From positions 62,001-126,000 of the forward strand of contig JABMLP010000018.1 in NCBI GenBank assembly GCA_013176395.1: DNA of 64,000 bases. The letters are read 5' to 3'. Below the pieces are notes generated by a model. The model ran no database searches and was not told the origin of the DNA. It saw only the letters and a list, made by a program, of their open reading frames with translations. This DNA is from Venturia oleaginea (lineage: Eukaryota; Ascomycota; Dothideomycetes; Venturiales; Venturiaceae). The translations under genes were made by a program, and so were the position numbers. This document shows, one piece after another, positions 1-11,311 of the stretch. Position 1 is the stretch's first letter. Each line of letters opens with the position of its first letter.

Positions 1-767
1 TGCTCCAGAGTCACGGCACTTTCATGAAAATTCGTACCTCGTACCAATTAAAGGAGACGGGTCGTCGGCCGGGATGCTAAAAAAGAAAGCTTCCTTGCCC
101 CTCGCTCCATTGAAATGAGGGAGGCTGATCCACGACGCCAGTCCGCCTCTCGTCCTGACCCGTCAGTTCAAGCCCATTCATCAGTCAGGGACTTACAACA
201 GCTACCATTCCTTCGCAGAGCCACAAACTCGTTAATTTTGCCCTGCGACTTTGATCGACAGTACGCCAGACGCGTTTTGAAAACGCTCCTATACGCTCCT
301 TGGACTATACCCAGCTCACGCTCTTTTGTCAACCTCGACCTCGACCTGACTCTCCTTGCCTTGCCCTCCTCGACTGCTCGGAATTGACTTTCGGCCTGCA
401 TTACGGCTTCCCCAATCTGCAGCACCCTCTCGCCGGTAAGATCGCCGCGTCCCTGAGCATTTCGAAGTCTCAATTGCTCAATCACGAGCGTCCGTTCATT
501 TATCCCACCAGCAACTTCAATCGATACCATTTGAAGAATTCAGACCATTCACGATTCCTGGCCGCCCTTGGTTTGCATGGAGCACTCATCCTTTGACGAC
601 CAGCACTACTATCCACACTGACACTCGCTACACTCTACACCCACTCGACCCAGGCGCCGCTGGCCTAATATCGTGTCTAATTCACTCCAATTGTTCCTTT
701 GTGCCCGTAAAAATATTTAATCACATCGTATGTCCCTCTCCCCTTGACATAGCAAAAGCTCAGTCCG
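1..767. other. Upstream region of the long ORF, no gene seen
   Basis: This stretch is rich in C and T on the plus strand, as fungal promoters and 5' leaders often are. Short open frames exist on both strands but have no recognisable domain and overlap each other. It probably holds the promoter and 5' UTR of the gene starting at 768. Confidence 0.5.
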
Positions 768-3700
768 ATGCGCTCTTCACCTGAGTCATTGGCTTCGGCC
801 AATTCAAGCACTGAGCAGCGCATGCCAACGCGCTCTTCGAGCATCCGAATGACTAACCTGTACAAGGCAACTATGAATCGCATGTTTACACGGAAGAAGG
901 CCAAGGCCGTCAAGGCCGAGCCAAAACCCGAGCTGGACCTCTCCATTGCTCTACCTGCGAGTGAGAATTTCAGGACCAGTCTACTCATGCCTAATTTATC
1001 TGCGCGCTTCAGCATGCTGAGAGAACAGGATGATCCAAGTACAAAAATCGGCAAAGCGGTGGACGATAGTGTGCTCAGCCCGAATCGCCAATCCCGACTC
1101 TACGATTTCCAGTCACCATACGGATTAGACGATATCGCTGAAGTAGCTTCCATTCGCAGTTCAATACGGCCGCCCTTTGCGCAACAAAATGGTAGAACTA
1201 CCTCGTATGCTTCAGACGGAGGCTACAACACCGACGACGATTCTTCACACAATTCAAGTGTCATGGGTAGGTCAAGGCCCGGTGAGGGAAACGTGCTGTT
1301 TGGAGGGCGTCAGAAGATCTACAAGATCGCATCAGATGGACTGAAAGGGCGGACGTTGTATGAGGATGACGTTGGAGTCACGAGTTTCCAGAAGTACAGG
1401 CAAGCGGAACGGGAGCGAGAGGAAGCAGAACGGCTACAAGAGTTAAAGGATATCCGCAATGGCAGCAAAGCAGAACCGTATGCGAGCCCTGTCAAAGGAC
1501 CTCCTTCAGTGAATGGCTCTCTTATACGCCATACCTCCTCTTCCACAACCGCGTCTGCTATGGACTCACGAGCGTCTACGGCTGCCACGTCAATCAACTC
1601 TCAAGGCACATCAACGATACCAGGCGCTCCCACAAGCGCAATGTCCTCATTCAATCACGCACAACCCATTGTTGCTGCATCCGCGCCCCCTCTTGAACGA
1701 TCAGCTACGAAACGAAGACTCTACGAGCAGGGACTAGACAGAGATATCCAAGACCAGCAGTCACAGCAGATTACGCGGCTGGACTCGATAGCAAAGGGAA
1801 GAGGTGCACTGGCAGGACATGGAAGAACAACACCAGACGTGTTCAATTCCCGACCATCACAAGATCGACTACATCGACCGGGCATGAGCACGTTTCGATC
1901 CAACAGTCCTACACCTTCTCCGGCCACAACCTCTCCTCAGCTCAACGGCGAAAATTTCTTCAGTGGGCGCACTAGAGCCACTGCCAATGGCAAGAATGGC
2001 TTCCCCGGACACACTCCTACAGACAGCCCCCCAGCCTCAGAGCAGGCGTCTCCGGTATCACCTCTCATTGGAGAATCTGGCGCATTAGCATCGACTCTCA
2101 ATCCTAATGATCGAGGCAAAGCCACTGCGATGGGAGTATTCAATAAACCACAGCAATTTAGCGAACAGCAATTTCTCGAAAGAACAAAGACGCTGCGCAA
2201 GGAGCGCGAGGCTCCATTAAGGACATACGGTGAAGGCCTCGAAGACTCCCCCAAAGAGTCGGAAGGATTTGATAGGGATCAGATGCAAGAGATGCCAGCT
2301 TTCACTCCAGACCTATTTTCAGCTGGCAACAGGTCACGCTCCGCATCTAGAGGACCTGCAAACCGATTACGGGCAGACTCTTCAACTCCGAGACACGAAC
2401 CAGCGGCTGTTCCTACTCCACTCCCAGCAGCCATCGAACATGCCGGTGTGTCCGCCTTCCAAAGAGCGGCAATGCAGATGAAGGCTATGAACGCTGAAGT
2501 CTCGCCTGTCAAAGAAGAAACGATGCCTGTCAAAGAACAGATTCAAGCACAAGCGCCACCGAAGAACCGATTTGCGTTCCACGATGACAGCGAGAGTGAC
2601 TACGAGCAAGATCAACCGGTGCCATCGCCTAAGCCATCACACCCAGTAAGACTTCCGCAGATACCTGCACTGCCGAATATACAAACTGTGGTCCCACCCG
2701 CTTCTCAGCATCCAGCTCTTCGAGAGTACTCGGATCTTCCGGAGCATCCAGCCTTTAGATCGCCAAAGCTGCCAGAGATCGATATGTCCCATGAAATGAC
2801 TGCAGGCACCAATAATTCTGGTTTTGATTTTGGCCAGCCAAAGTTGAATGATTTTGAGACGGAATCACCGACTTTGGGACCATCAAGTGGCGGTCTGAGC
2901 GGCATGGTCCGTCAGCACTTACGTCAAGGCAGTGACACCTCCCGGTATTCCGTTGCTCTGCCTCCAGCACCTGAAGTCTTCCCAATTGGCTTACAGGCAA
3001 GAAACTTGAGCAATGCATCAAAGGACCACTCAATCAACACCCCCGCACATTCCGACTACAGCCACTCGAATCCTTGGGACCTGGAAGATTATAATGATTA
3101 TGGCCTTGACAACAACAGTCCAGTCAGCCCTCTTGAGAGCACAGCTAATATGCCACGACGAGATGGCGGCCACCCTTCGCATGATAACAATGATATCAGG
3201 CGTCAAGTCCTCGCCAGGACCGCAGAGCCTCCCAGAGATGTAACTTGGCAAGAGGAGCTGCGCAAAAAGTCTCACAACAGAGGTGGCAGCAGTGAGACTC
3301 AGGCTGAGCACGAAGCTTTCACGAGCGAGATCGCGGCACGTCAAAGGGCAATCAAGGAGCAACTTAAGGCCAGGGCCGAGAGTGAATCACGCTCGAGCAG
3401 TCCAGGTCCAGGCAAAGCTGGGCCATTCAGTGGATTAGGAACATTGCGGATGAAGACGAGCCGCGATCCTTCTCAAGTGCGTGACCCAAACACGAAATTG
3501 GCAAAATTCCCGGGTCTTAATGGCTCGTCCACCAACGTGAACAGTCACACGCCGTCACCTCCAGCTTCTGCCATTAGCGACCGACCACCCTACGACCGTT
3601 GGAAGAGCGAGAGAAGCGACAGAAGCGAGCAGCCACCACGATCTGACCCACGACAAAGATCACGGTCACGCGCTGATACTTCCCACTCGAGAGAGCCCAT

Positions 3701-4874
3701 GCAACCCTTCCCATCCTCAAGAATTGGAACCACCAGCAACCGACAATCTGCCAGTCGTCCTGCAACTGGACGCGAGAGTGACGAGCGCATGCGATCACGT
3801 GCTGATTCGAATGTCAACTCTACACGCAGTAGGTCTAACTCTGAACACTCTGCCAACGGCCGTTCCCGTAGCCGCGGTGGACGATACAGAGATGACCTGG
3901 CCGAAGCCATGGCAATGGGTAACAGCAGCCGAACCACCATGTTCCCAGAGGCAACACCCGCCATTCCAGAGCAGTACACCACAGATTTCCCAGCTCAGCC
4001 GCCTGTTCCGGTGCACCCCATTCCCGCGATACCACATTCTTTGAAGGAGTCCAACGCGCTCAGGCTACAGCAGGTCGCCACCAGAGATGAGGAGCTCCGA
4101 CCTATTGAAAGGAAGATGTCAAGAGATGCCGATCACAGACAGCTCGCCACGCATGCATTCGATCAAACGGGTCTATGGCCACCACCTGCCAATGGTATGG
4201 GCATTCCATCGCCACGGCCGTCGCCTGGCTACCCTCCAGCCAATCCAGGGTATTCTTCTGCACTCCCACAAGGCTTGTCTCAACGTCCGTCTCCTGGTTT
4301 GGGTTCCTTGAGTCCTGGATCGATGGCCAATCCCCGTGGTTCGCCATTTGCTGGCAACCCAACACCTCCTGTGTCTGCAGGATCAACCCCGATTGCGCCG
4401 TCCTTCCCGGCCAGCAATCCTGCCGTTCTTTCGTCATCAACATTTGGACGAAAACCCAACACGCGAAAGATGTCCATCAAGAAGACTGAAATTTCCGAGC
4501 CGAGACTCATCTCAACGACTTCAGTCATCGACACAGTCGACTTGCCTGCTGGGGCATCCTTGATGAACGGTATGCAAGATGTGCCACCTGTACCAGCGTT
4601 CAACCCTCGTCGGCAGCGTTTTGGATTCGGACGTAGAGATTTTGAGGCTCTAGAGCCACCATTTGGGTCTAATCAGTTTAACTCACTCTCTGCAGATGAG
4701 CGTGAGCGTCAACCACGATCCAAGCACCGAATACGGAAGTCTTCTTCTGATGGCGCTAAAATTGGCCTTCACATCAGGGCTCAACAACTGGCGGCTATGC
4801 AGTCGACACCATCCCTACATCACAAGATGAGCCCGCCACGACACGGTAAAGCTGTCGAAGGCGGCATGTTCTAA
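768..4874 (+). CDS. Long disordered fungal protein of unknown function, 1368 aa
   Basis: This is an uninterrupted 1368-codon frame, far too long to be chance, ending in TAA. I do not recognise a catalytic or binding domain. The N-terminus has a basic patch (RKKAKAVK near residue 43). A charged helix rich in E and R around residues 205-235 could form a short coiled coil. The rest is dominated by Ser, Pro, Gln and Asn and is predicted disordered, with Arg-Ser-rich stretches around residues 945-1045 that could be phosphorylation or RNA/protein-binding tracts. The C-terminus is basic again (residues about 1315-1368). The first ATG is used; Met19 and Met28 are possible alternatives. A scaffold or regulatory role is possible, but that is inference only. 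No intron is needed, which is unusual for this window. Confidence 0.85.
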   Translation: MRSSPESLASANSSTEQRMPTRSSSIRMTNLYKATMNRMFTRKKAKAVKAEPKPELDLSIALPASENFRTSLLMPNLSARFSMLREQDDPSTKIGKAVDDSVLSPNRQSRLYDFQSPYGLDDIAEVASIRSSIRPPFAQQNGRTTSYASDGGYNTDDDSSHNSSVMGRSRPGEGNVLFGGRQKIYKIASDGLKGRTLYEDDVGVTSFQKYRQAEREREEAERLQELKDIRNGSKAEPYASPVKGPPSVNGSLIRHTSSSTTASAMDSRASTAATSINSQGTSTIPGAPTSAMSSFNHAQPIVAASAPPLERSATKRRLYEQGLDRDIQDQQSQQITRLDSIAKGRGALAGHGRTTPDVFNSRPSQDRLHRPGMSTFRSNSPTPSPATTSPQLNGENFFSGRTRATANGKNGFPGHTPTDSPPASEQASPVSPLIGESGALASTLNPNDRGKATAMGVFNKPQQFSEQQFLERTKTLRKEREAPLRTYGEGLEDSPKESEGFDRDQMQEMPAFTPDLFSAGNRSRSASRGPANRLRADSSTPRHEPAAVPTPLPAAIEHAGVSAFQRAAMQMKAMNAEVSPVKEETMPVKEQIQAQAPPKNRFAFHDDSESDYEQDQPVPSPKPSHPVRLPQIPALPNIQTVVPPASQHPALREYSDLPEHPAFRSPKLPEIDMSHEMTAGTNNSGFDFGQPKLNDFETESPTLGPSSGGLSGMVRQHLRQGSDTSRYSVALPPAPEVFPIGLQARNLSNASKDHSINTPAHSDYSHSNPWDLEDYNDYGLDNNSPVSPLESTANMPRRDGGHPSHDNNDIRRQVLARTAEPPRDVTWQEELRKKSHNRGGSSETQAEHEAFTSEIAARQRAIKEQLKARAESESRSSSPGPGKAGPFSGLGTLRMKTSRDPSQVRDPNTKLAKFPGLNGSSTNVNSHTPSPPASAISDRPPYDRWKSERSDRSEQPPRSDPRQRSRSRADTSHSREPMQPFPSSRIGTTSNRQSASRPATGRESDERMRSRADSNVNSTRSRSNSEHSANGRSRSRGGRYRDDLAEAMAMGNSSRTTMFPEATPAIPEQYTTDFPAQPPVPVHPIPAIPHSLKESNALRLQQVATRDEELRPIERKMSRDADHRQLATHAFDQTGLWPPPANGMGIPSPRPSPGYPPANPGYSSALPQGLSQRPSPGLGSLSPGSMANPRGSPFAGNPTPPVSAGSTPIAPSFPASNPAVLSSSTFGRKPNTRKMSIKKTEISEPRLISTTSVIDTVDLPAGASLMNGMQDVPPVPAFNPRRQRFGFGRRDFEALEPPFGSNQFNSLSADERERQPRSKHRIRKSSSDGAKIGLHIRAQQLAAMQSTPSLHHKMSPPRHGKAVEGGMF

Positions 4875-7800
4875 TTTCACAATTCGCTTCTCGCTTTCAC
4901 ACTAGTTTCAGCGTCATTTCTGTCTCCACAGCGTGTTCCGCATCCACTGCTCCTGCTTGGGTCACCAAGATTGGTGCTTCACTGGATGTCTTTTTCTCCC
5001 TCACGAACGTTGCTAGACTTCGCTTCCTCTCACGATCACACCGAACTTTACACGATACCAATTTTCGATTTCTTGTTTTCTTCGACAAATTCTTTGAACC
5101 GATGGCTTTGTGTTTTGCTTCATTTCTTCTTCCAGCCTTTGCATACTTCAGCACTGGGTCGGTGTGCTAGCGTACAGTTTACGGACAGGTTTCTGTTAGA
5201 CTTTCAGCTGCCGTAGTTTCATTATACACTCCTGTGTTCTTCTTCTCCGACGATTGGGATTTGGTGTTTTCTTATTCAGGGACATTTGTTTACTATCAGG
5301 AGTTGTAACAGGATTTTTGTAGCCCAAGGTTGGTGGGGAGTATGGTGTGGTTCAAGGATACTGCGGAACTTATTTGACACGACCGAGAATAGATTGCTTC
5401 TGCTCTGCTCTATCTTGGTATCTTTTTTTATTAAATCGGGTTCATCCCATTGTTCTTTATATGGATGGGTTCCATACGGCTCCCTCCTCCCTCACTTTTT
5501 AGGGATTTTATGGACTTGTAGTTTGTAGATGTGTGTCTGGTTTCTGGCATCAGATGGATGAGTGGGCTAGGATAGTTACAACGAAGCATACAACTTAGTG
5601 ACGGGAGGGAGGATATATTGAACACCACCTTTCTACCATCGTTTCTCATCTCCTTGCAAAAATTGTGTGAAGATCCAGTTTAACAGGATCACCGCCGCAT
5701 ACCGCTCATGAAGTGACGGGTACCACATGACATTGATGTTTCACTCCCTCCTCTCCCGCCAATCAATTATGGATCCTGCCATTGCCTGTGCCTGTACGTG
5801 TCGCGGAGCAGACGCCGTGCCGTCAACGGGAAGACGAGCCGGATCTGGGAGGGAAGATAATTAGGCGCATTCTTTCTACCCGCCTGCCCCAAATTGACCT
5901 GCCGTGTGGAGATGGAGACGGAGGGGGTTCACGGACGTGCGGGGCGATTATTGGGCAGGGTAGACAGGGTAGGCAGGGCAGGTACCAGGGAGTGCAGTTA
6001 CGGAAAGCACTGTTCTTGGTTCTGTGCATGTTGGGAAATGGAAATATGGATTATACCTGTAGCTGTACCTGGTGGTATGGTACGATGGAGGTACAGGGCC
6101 GAGTAGGGGTATTTATATGATAGACCCGGTTTGTGGTTGCTGAGGATTGCGCAATTCGATCGATTCAGTCCGGTGTTGTTTCAGAATTTCTTGTTTGGAT
6201 GGGGATAGGGATGGGGATGGTGAAATAATAGGCGTGCGTAGCTTCGTAAGAGAGGATGTGTAGACGTTTTTGGTAGTGAAAATGTGGCCTAGTCTGGCCT
6301 AGAAATCGCCCAATGTATCTTTTCGATTTTCCCACACTCTTACAAATTCTGGCCGTGCTGTTGGGATGACTATGACGATGTTTCTCGTTTGTCGATTCCT
6401 TTTCGGTTGGAAACGCCCCTGTTATTTGTCTCTCCTCCACACTCGGAAAACTTGAGAGCTTTGACGGCGTTGACTTGGGGAAGGGAAATGTCTTACCTGA
6501 GTCGTTCCGTGCATAAATAACGGTACGCCGAGTCAGGAGCGTGCTAACCACCGAACCGAACGCTTCTTATTTATTCTAGCAGGAGGTATCTACCTAAGGT
6601 TTCTCAATCTTCGATCGGAAAAATTATTACTATCATAATTTAATTGCTTTTACGATTCCTTCTCCATTCCCCGTATCTCAATTCGAGTTTATATGAGACC
6701 TTTTGAATCCCTCTCACTTTTATACTAATCGCTACTTAACACTCAAGATCTTGTGACGCCATGTAGTGCAATGCAAAAGAATCTCCGTATCTCGAAACCT
6801 CTCCTCCAACCAGCGTGTAGAACCTCTCAAAAGTTAGACCTGTCAAAAACCCAATAGAATAACTGAGGTTATGAAAGCCAAGCCCGTCAAAAACATATGT
6901 CCGGTTCTTTGCGTATCGAGAGAAGAAAATGTTGATTGGCTAGTCCTCTACTAGGTGATACGGTACGATAGAGATATAAGGTCGAGGGTGCAAGAGAAAC
7001 GGGCTGTCCTACAGGTAGATCGACAGTTAACTACGCCAGGTTATTCTTTCCTAGTTCCTGTTTCGCGGTTTGAATATATTCCTCTATGATATCCATCGGA
7101 CGTCGAAGTTTTTGTGTTTGTAAGAGGGACGGGTAGGGTAGAATAGATGCGCGGCGGTGTAAAGGGGAATGAATGTGTAGATGAGGCAGGTGATTGTGCT
7201 CTTGCTCTTTTTCGTACTTAGTCTTATTGGTTTAGGTTGGATAAAGCCTTGGTCGATGGAAAAATTTGTCGCATGGTGTTGGTGCTTATAATTATGGTTT
7301 TAGTGGCTGAGGTGACTATTTTTGTAGGAATACTGGCAGAGGTGATGGCACTTGTTGGAGGCGTGGCGCTGCTGATTGAAGTAACTTTTGACACAGCCTA
7401 GAAAGTCTTGGAACCGATTACTGTCATTGACAGATGTCGCTTGCCTAAAAACCAGATCCAGATACAAGTGGTGTTGTAGTCGCAGGAATTTCAGCTAGAC
7501 TCAGTGTCATTGATGGAGAAGATCCCCGTATCGACTAAAGAGTGCTCTTCGACTCCATCGTTGAAGTTGAGAAAACATTTGCGTTGTTAGAAGCATCATC
7601 CATGTTCTCGTATAGACTGTTATGACCGTTCGAAGCCAAAGGAAAGATTTGATATGGTCTACCAGCAGGACGAGCTGGGTGAGATTTTGTCTGCTGAGAC
7701 AAGGACGCACAATTGCATTGCCCAGGTATAGGAGATATCTCCATAGCCCAACAGGGGAGGCCACGCTCTCGACCTCCCTGTTCTTGTTCAGTACCAGCCA

Positions 7801-8668
7801 CCATGCGAATGCACAGCCATCAATGCCCTGATAATCTCATATAAGTGTATCATTCATTGTATTCTCCATGAGGTGCAGGGCAGTGAATCAAATGGCTCCA
7901 ACTCGTGAACTATTGCAATATATTCACCTTCCTCCTCTTTCTTCAAGTCGAGGGTTATCCTGTTAAGACATGTATGAGTTGGCTATGATCTCGGGAGCCG
8001 TGGAGGACAGGAGCTAGCGTATTGCGAAGAGCCGATCGGGATAAGGACTGTGAAGTTCGACTGCCAAATAAGGTCGATTTCCTCGAAGGCTACAATGAAG
8101 GCAGGATCAAAACGAAGTTGTAGTTGTGGAGATGGAAGTGGTGGTGTCCTATCAAGCTCAAAGCTCGAAAGGCGGAATAGAATAGATTCGAAGCCATCGC
8201 GCGGCCTTCCCAATCAGGTAATCCGTGAAGTCACGCCCTAGCCCTCGTCGAAAGAGAAGGTCAAATCGAAAATGGGTGATGACGACTTCATAACATTCAC
8301 TTGATCAATGTCACTTCCATCACAATTTCGGTATGAAAACAGCCAATGCAAGATGAAAACCCTCGTTTGATTGCAAAGGGGAAAGAGAAATCATTTTAAA
8401 CAAGTCAACGCTATAAATACAAATCGTACAGATCATGCCATCCTCACCAAAAAAGAAACTTAATGCCAGTACAGATCTAGGAAATGTCGCTCGCTCCAAC
8501 GCTCAGAACTCCCAGTAAGATGCTACCCAAACAAAGTCCGAAAGTGTAATAGCACATGATGAGAAAACCGTCGCTGGTGAACAATCCTTCAGAGGAGTAA
8601 TGGAGGACAGTGGTGGTCCCGGAAGTAGAAACCCACAAGGAAAGATAGCAAACGGGAGTAAGAAAGCA
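4875..8668. other. Gene-poor 3.8-kb intergenic region
   Basis: The first few hundred bases are probably the 3' UTR of the long ORF. Beyond that I see only short overlapping frames without signal peptides, domains or plausible splice-joined exons. T-rich and A-rich patches occur around 6590-6780. No transposon ends or tRNA could be supported. Confidence 0.5.
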
Positions 8669-9737
8669 TTAGCAGCATTCTCGTTTCCGTCCTCGCGCAC
8701 TCGTTGTATCCACCTCTTGATCTTCTTCCACACTCCCGCCGAGACTGGGAAATTGTGCCAGTCCAAGCCAACTTCTTCTCTTATCACCCACACCAACTCT
8801 GAAGCTACCGTTGCCATTCATGCCATTCTCGTCGTAACCACCGAAGTAATCACCACGCTCGTCAAGACCAGCAGTACGCATACCCAGCTCTTCTGCCAAA
8901 CGCATCTCCAACGCGGCGCGTGAATTTCGCTGTTCAACGAGCCGTCGAGTGATGACTCTAAACACCTCTTCCACACCTTCTCCAGTAGAAGCAGAAATCT
9001 CGTGACAGCAATCCCAGCCAAGATCTTGACCCCAGAAATTTATGCTCGATCGATTTGAAAGTGGCGAACTCAGTGGCTCTGTCTCCCTCTCCCTGTGCGC
9101 TTTGGCCTCATTTCTGCTCTTCATTCCTCCGCCCAAAAATGGTATACCTGCTCCGCTTCGCTCAACCGCAGGTGTATTGAGCGGAGGCTCTTTCCCGTTC
9201 AGATATCCGGTTTGTCCATTTGCTGAAGTCGAGGGATAGAGGTTTTCTGCAACATAGGCTATACATCGTTCGAAGGTAACGTCTCGTTTCGAAGGATCCT
9301 GCGCAACGATATCTGATTTCGTGCCTACCACGTGAAGGATTGTGTCCTCGGGAAGGTTTGCGCGCAGTTCGAGGAGCCAGTGTGTCATTTCTATAAAGGA
9401 GATGGCGGAGGTTATGTCATAGCAGAGGAGCGCAGCATTTGCGCCTGTTGTTGTTAGTACATGGTGATTTGGGAAAGAGTAGACAGACCATGTACGTACC
9501 TCTGTAGTAGAGTTTACTGATACTGCGAAAGCGCTCTTGACCTGCTGTGTCCCATATCTGCAGCCTCACAACAGTCGAACTCTCGCTGTCAACAACGCGC
9601 TTCGTGAGGAAGGAGGCACCGATGGTGGAGTGAACGGCGGGCTGGAAAGCATTCTTGACGTATCTATGTACAAGCGAAGTCTTGCCTACGCCTTGCGACC
9701 CGAGGACGACGATTTTTGCTTCCAGGCTGTTGCTCAT
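8669..9737 (-). CDS. Rab-family small GTPase with a long insertion
   Basis: Two exons (9737-9500 and 9444-8669) joined by a 55-nt GTACGT...CAG intron give 337 residues. The G motifs are clear: G1 GSQGVGKT near residue 13, the G2 threonine in STIGASF, G3 WDTAGQE, G4 TKSD (a variant of NKxD) and G5 SAS. The protein ends in CC, a Rab-type double geranylgeranylation site, so it should act on membranes in vesicle traffic. Most Rabs have 200-220 residues. Here a Gly/Pro/Ser-rich insertion of about 70 residues separates G4 from G5, and a long tail follows the GTPase fold. A 12-bp minisatellite ends 7 bases before the start codon. The exact Rab subgroup is not clear to me. Confidence 0.93.
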
Positions 9738-9744
9738 TGTGTGT

Positions 9745-9876
9745 GGATATGGTGGTGGATATGGTGGTGGATATGGTGGTGGATATGGTGGTGGATATGG
9801 TGGTGGATATGGTGGTGGATATGGTGGTGGATATGGTGGTGGATATGGTGGTGGATATGGTGGTGGATATGGTGGT
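9745..9876. repeat. 12-bp minisatellite, 11 perfect copies
   Basis: The unit GGATATGGTGGT (plus strand) is repeated 11 times without a mismatch, with partial copies on both sides. Because the unit length is a multiple of three, open frames run through the array on both strands, giving Gly/Tyr, Trp/Ile or His/Ile repeat peptides. These are composition artefacts. On the minus strand the array lies in the presumed 5' leader of the Rab gene, and the minus-strand unit contains no ATG, so it adds no upstream start codons. Confidence 0.98.
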
Positions 9877-10535
9877 GGAGATACGGGGTGGGTTTTTGGG
9901 GGTTGAATTGGTTTTGAAGGAATGGACAGGACATTTAGGCCTCGCGCGCTGGTAATACGTCACAAACAGGAATTCGCCTGTTGGAGTGGATTGTTGGTCT
10001 GGACGGGAAGCCTCGTGATGTCCTAGGAAAGAAGGCCGTCGTTTCCTCTACTTCATAGTAGAAAGCGAGATGATTGCATTCAGATACTGCTGCACACTGG
10101 TGCGAATGGCGCTGGATAGTACATGGCGAGGGGGAAATAGGAGGCCGCAATCATGTTTTGTTTGGTGGCTAGTGAATTTGCGGGCGAGCTATTCTAAGCT
10201 GCACAAGGATAGGGGTAATAAACTCGGCTCTTTAGTACTCTCGGTACTCCTCATCTCTCCCGTAGAATACTATACGAGATGTACGAGAATGTTAGTGCGG
10301 CTATTAATAGTAGAATACTATACGAGATGTAGAATGTAGCGCTATTAATATTAGCCAATTAAATGGCTTTATTCCAGCTCGTAGTCCACGGCCAAAGTGC
10401 CTTACAACATCGAATCTTTGAGTGGACTTGAAAACTTCGTACATCTTGTAGAACAGAGTTTTCGTACAAGCCCTAAATAAACTCTCAGTGCACAGTTCGA
10501 ACGCGACGTTTCATCTCCAATCAACTCACCGAATA
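9877..10535. other. Region upstream of the Rab gene, no gene seen
   Basis: Likely promoter of the Rab gene. It contains one short tandem duplication, listed separately at 10263-10354. No supported coding sequence. Confidence 0.45.
10263..10354. repeat. Imperfect tandem duplication of about 48 bp
   Basis: The block beginning TAGAATACTATACGAGATGT occurs at 10263 and again at 10311. Both copies end in a CTATTAATA motif. The second copy carries a small deletion. The function is unknown. Confidence 0.75.
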
Positions 10536-10795
10536 ACGTGTTTACTTGTGGCATTCGCTAGTGCCTCGTACTTATACGAGCCTCGTAATCGCAACTTCAT
10601 TCTTTGAGTTAAATCTTCCTCTCTAGAAGTGCGCTCTCTATAAGATACCCTTCGATAATAACGATCCTACTTCCGTAAGCTTTCTTTTGATACAAAGCTT
10701 CTCCTGAAGATCGTGCGTGGAAATTTGGGTAACGTGATTTCAAGACCAGATCTACGGTTACGAAGCTGTATACGAGTGCTACGAGGCATCTTGTT
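10536..10795. mobile_element. MITE family 1, copy A (right end degraded)
   Basis: The left end follows a TA at 10534-10535. Its first 48 bases match, as reverse complement and mostly with transition differences, the right end of copy B at about 44133-44181. Further shared blocks (TAAGATACCCTTCGA, and TTACGAAGCTGTATACGA near 10755) lie in the same order in both copies, so these are two diverged copies of one non-autonomous element. The right terminal repeat of copy A fades out near 10795, just before the F-box-like gene. There is no coding capacity. Confidence 0.75.
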
Positions 10796-10831
10796 TTGTT
10801 CAAAGACCAAGGGAAAGATTCACCATCAACA

Positions 10832-11290
10832 ATGGACGCGCCACGAGCTGAGCTGAACCCGGAAGCGAACCAAGCCTTGGTATGTAAAGCTCTTGAAGCA
10901 ATGGATCTCGCGGAGACGATCCTGGATAGGAGCACGGTTGGTGCAGATTCGGTCATCGATCGGCTTGCCATCTTGAGAGCGGAAATGGAGGCCATGAAGC
11001 TGCGCCCCAAAGGATCAGTAAGTTAACTGCCATTGACCCTACTAAACTACAACCTTGACTATTTTAGCCAGCCTCGTCAATTGAACGATTTGCCCGACGA
11101 GATCATTCTGAAATTTTTCGACGACTTTGAGGATTCCTTCCAAATTGAAGACCTGTGGAAGGATTCAAGTTCTAGGTACAAGTACAGAACGCAGATCAAT
11201 ACCCAGGAGATTTCGGAGACGGCGAGGAGTATTGGTCCGAGGATGAAGATGACGAAGATTACGAACATGGTTAATGAGTGCATTGTCTAG
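10832..11290 (+). CDS. Short F-box-like protein, about 134 aa
   Basis: Two exons (10832-11017 and 11072-11290) are joined by a GTAAGT...CCAG intron. A nearer TAG|CC acceptor would put the second exon out of frame. The start is the ATG in a CAACAATGG context. Exon 2 opens with the pattern LNDLPDEIILKFFDDFE, which resembles the beginning of an F-box, the Skp1-binding part of SCF ubiquitin ligase adaptors. The usual F-box is about 45 residues and carries a substrate domain behind it. Here the protein stops soon after, so it may be a truncated relic. The stop codon lies only 21 bases from the stop of the convergent amine oxidase gene. Confidence 0.55.
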
Positions 11291-11311
11291 AAAGCACCAT
11301 AATTATTTACA

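Noticed and set aside
9745..9876. CRISPR-like array or real Gly/Tyr-, Trp- or His-repeat protein genes in the 12-bp array
   Set aside because: The unit is 12 bp with no spacers, and all open frames through it exist only because 12 is divisible by three. They lack starts, domains or extension beyond the array.
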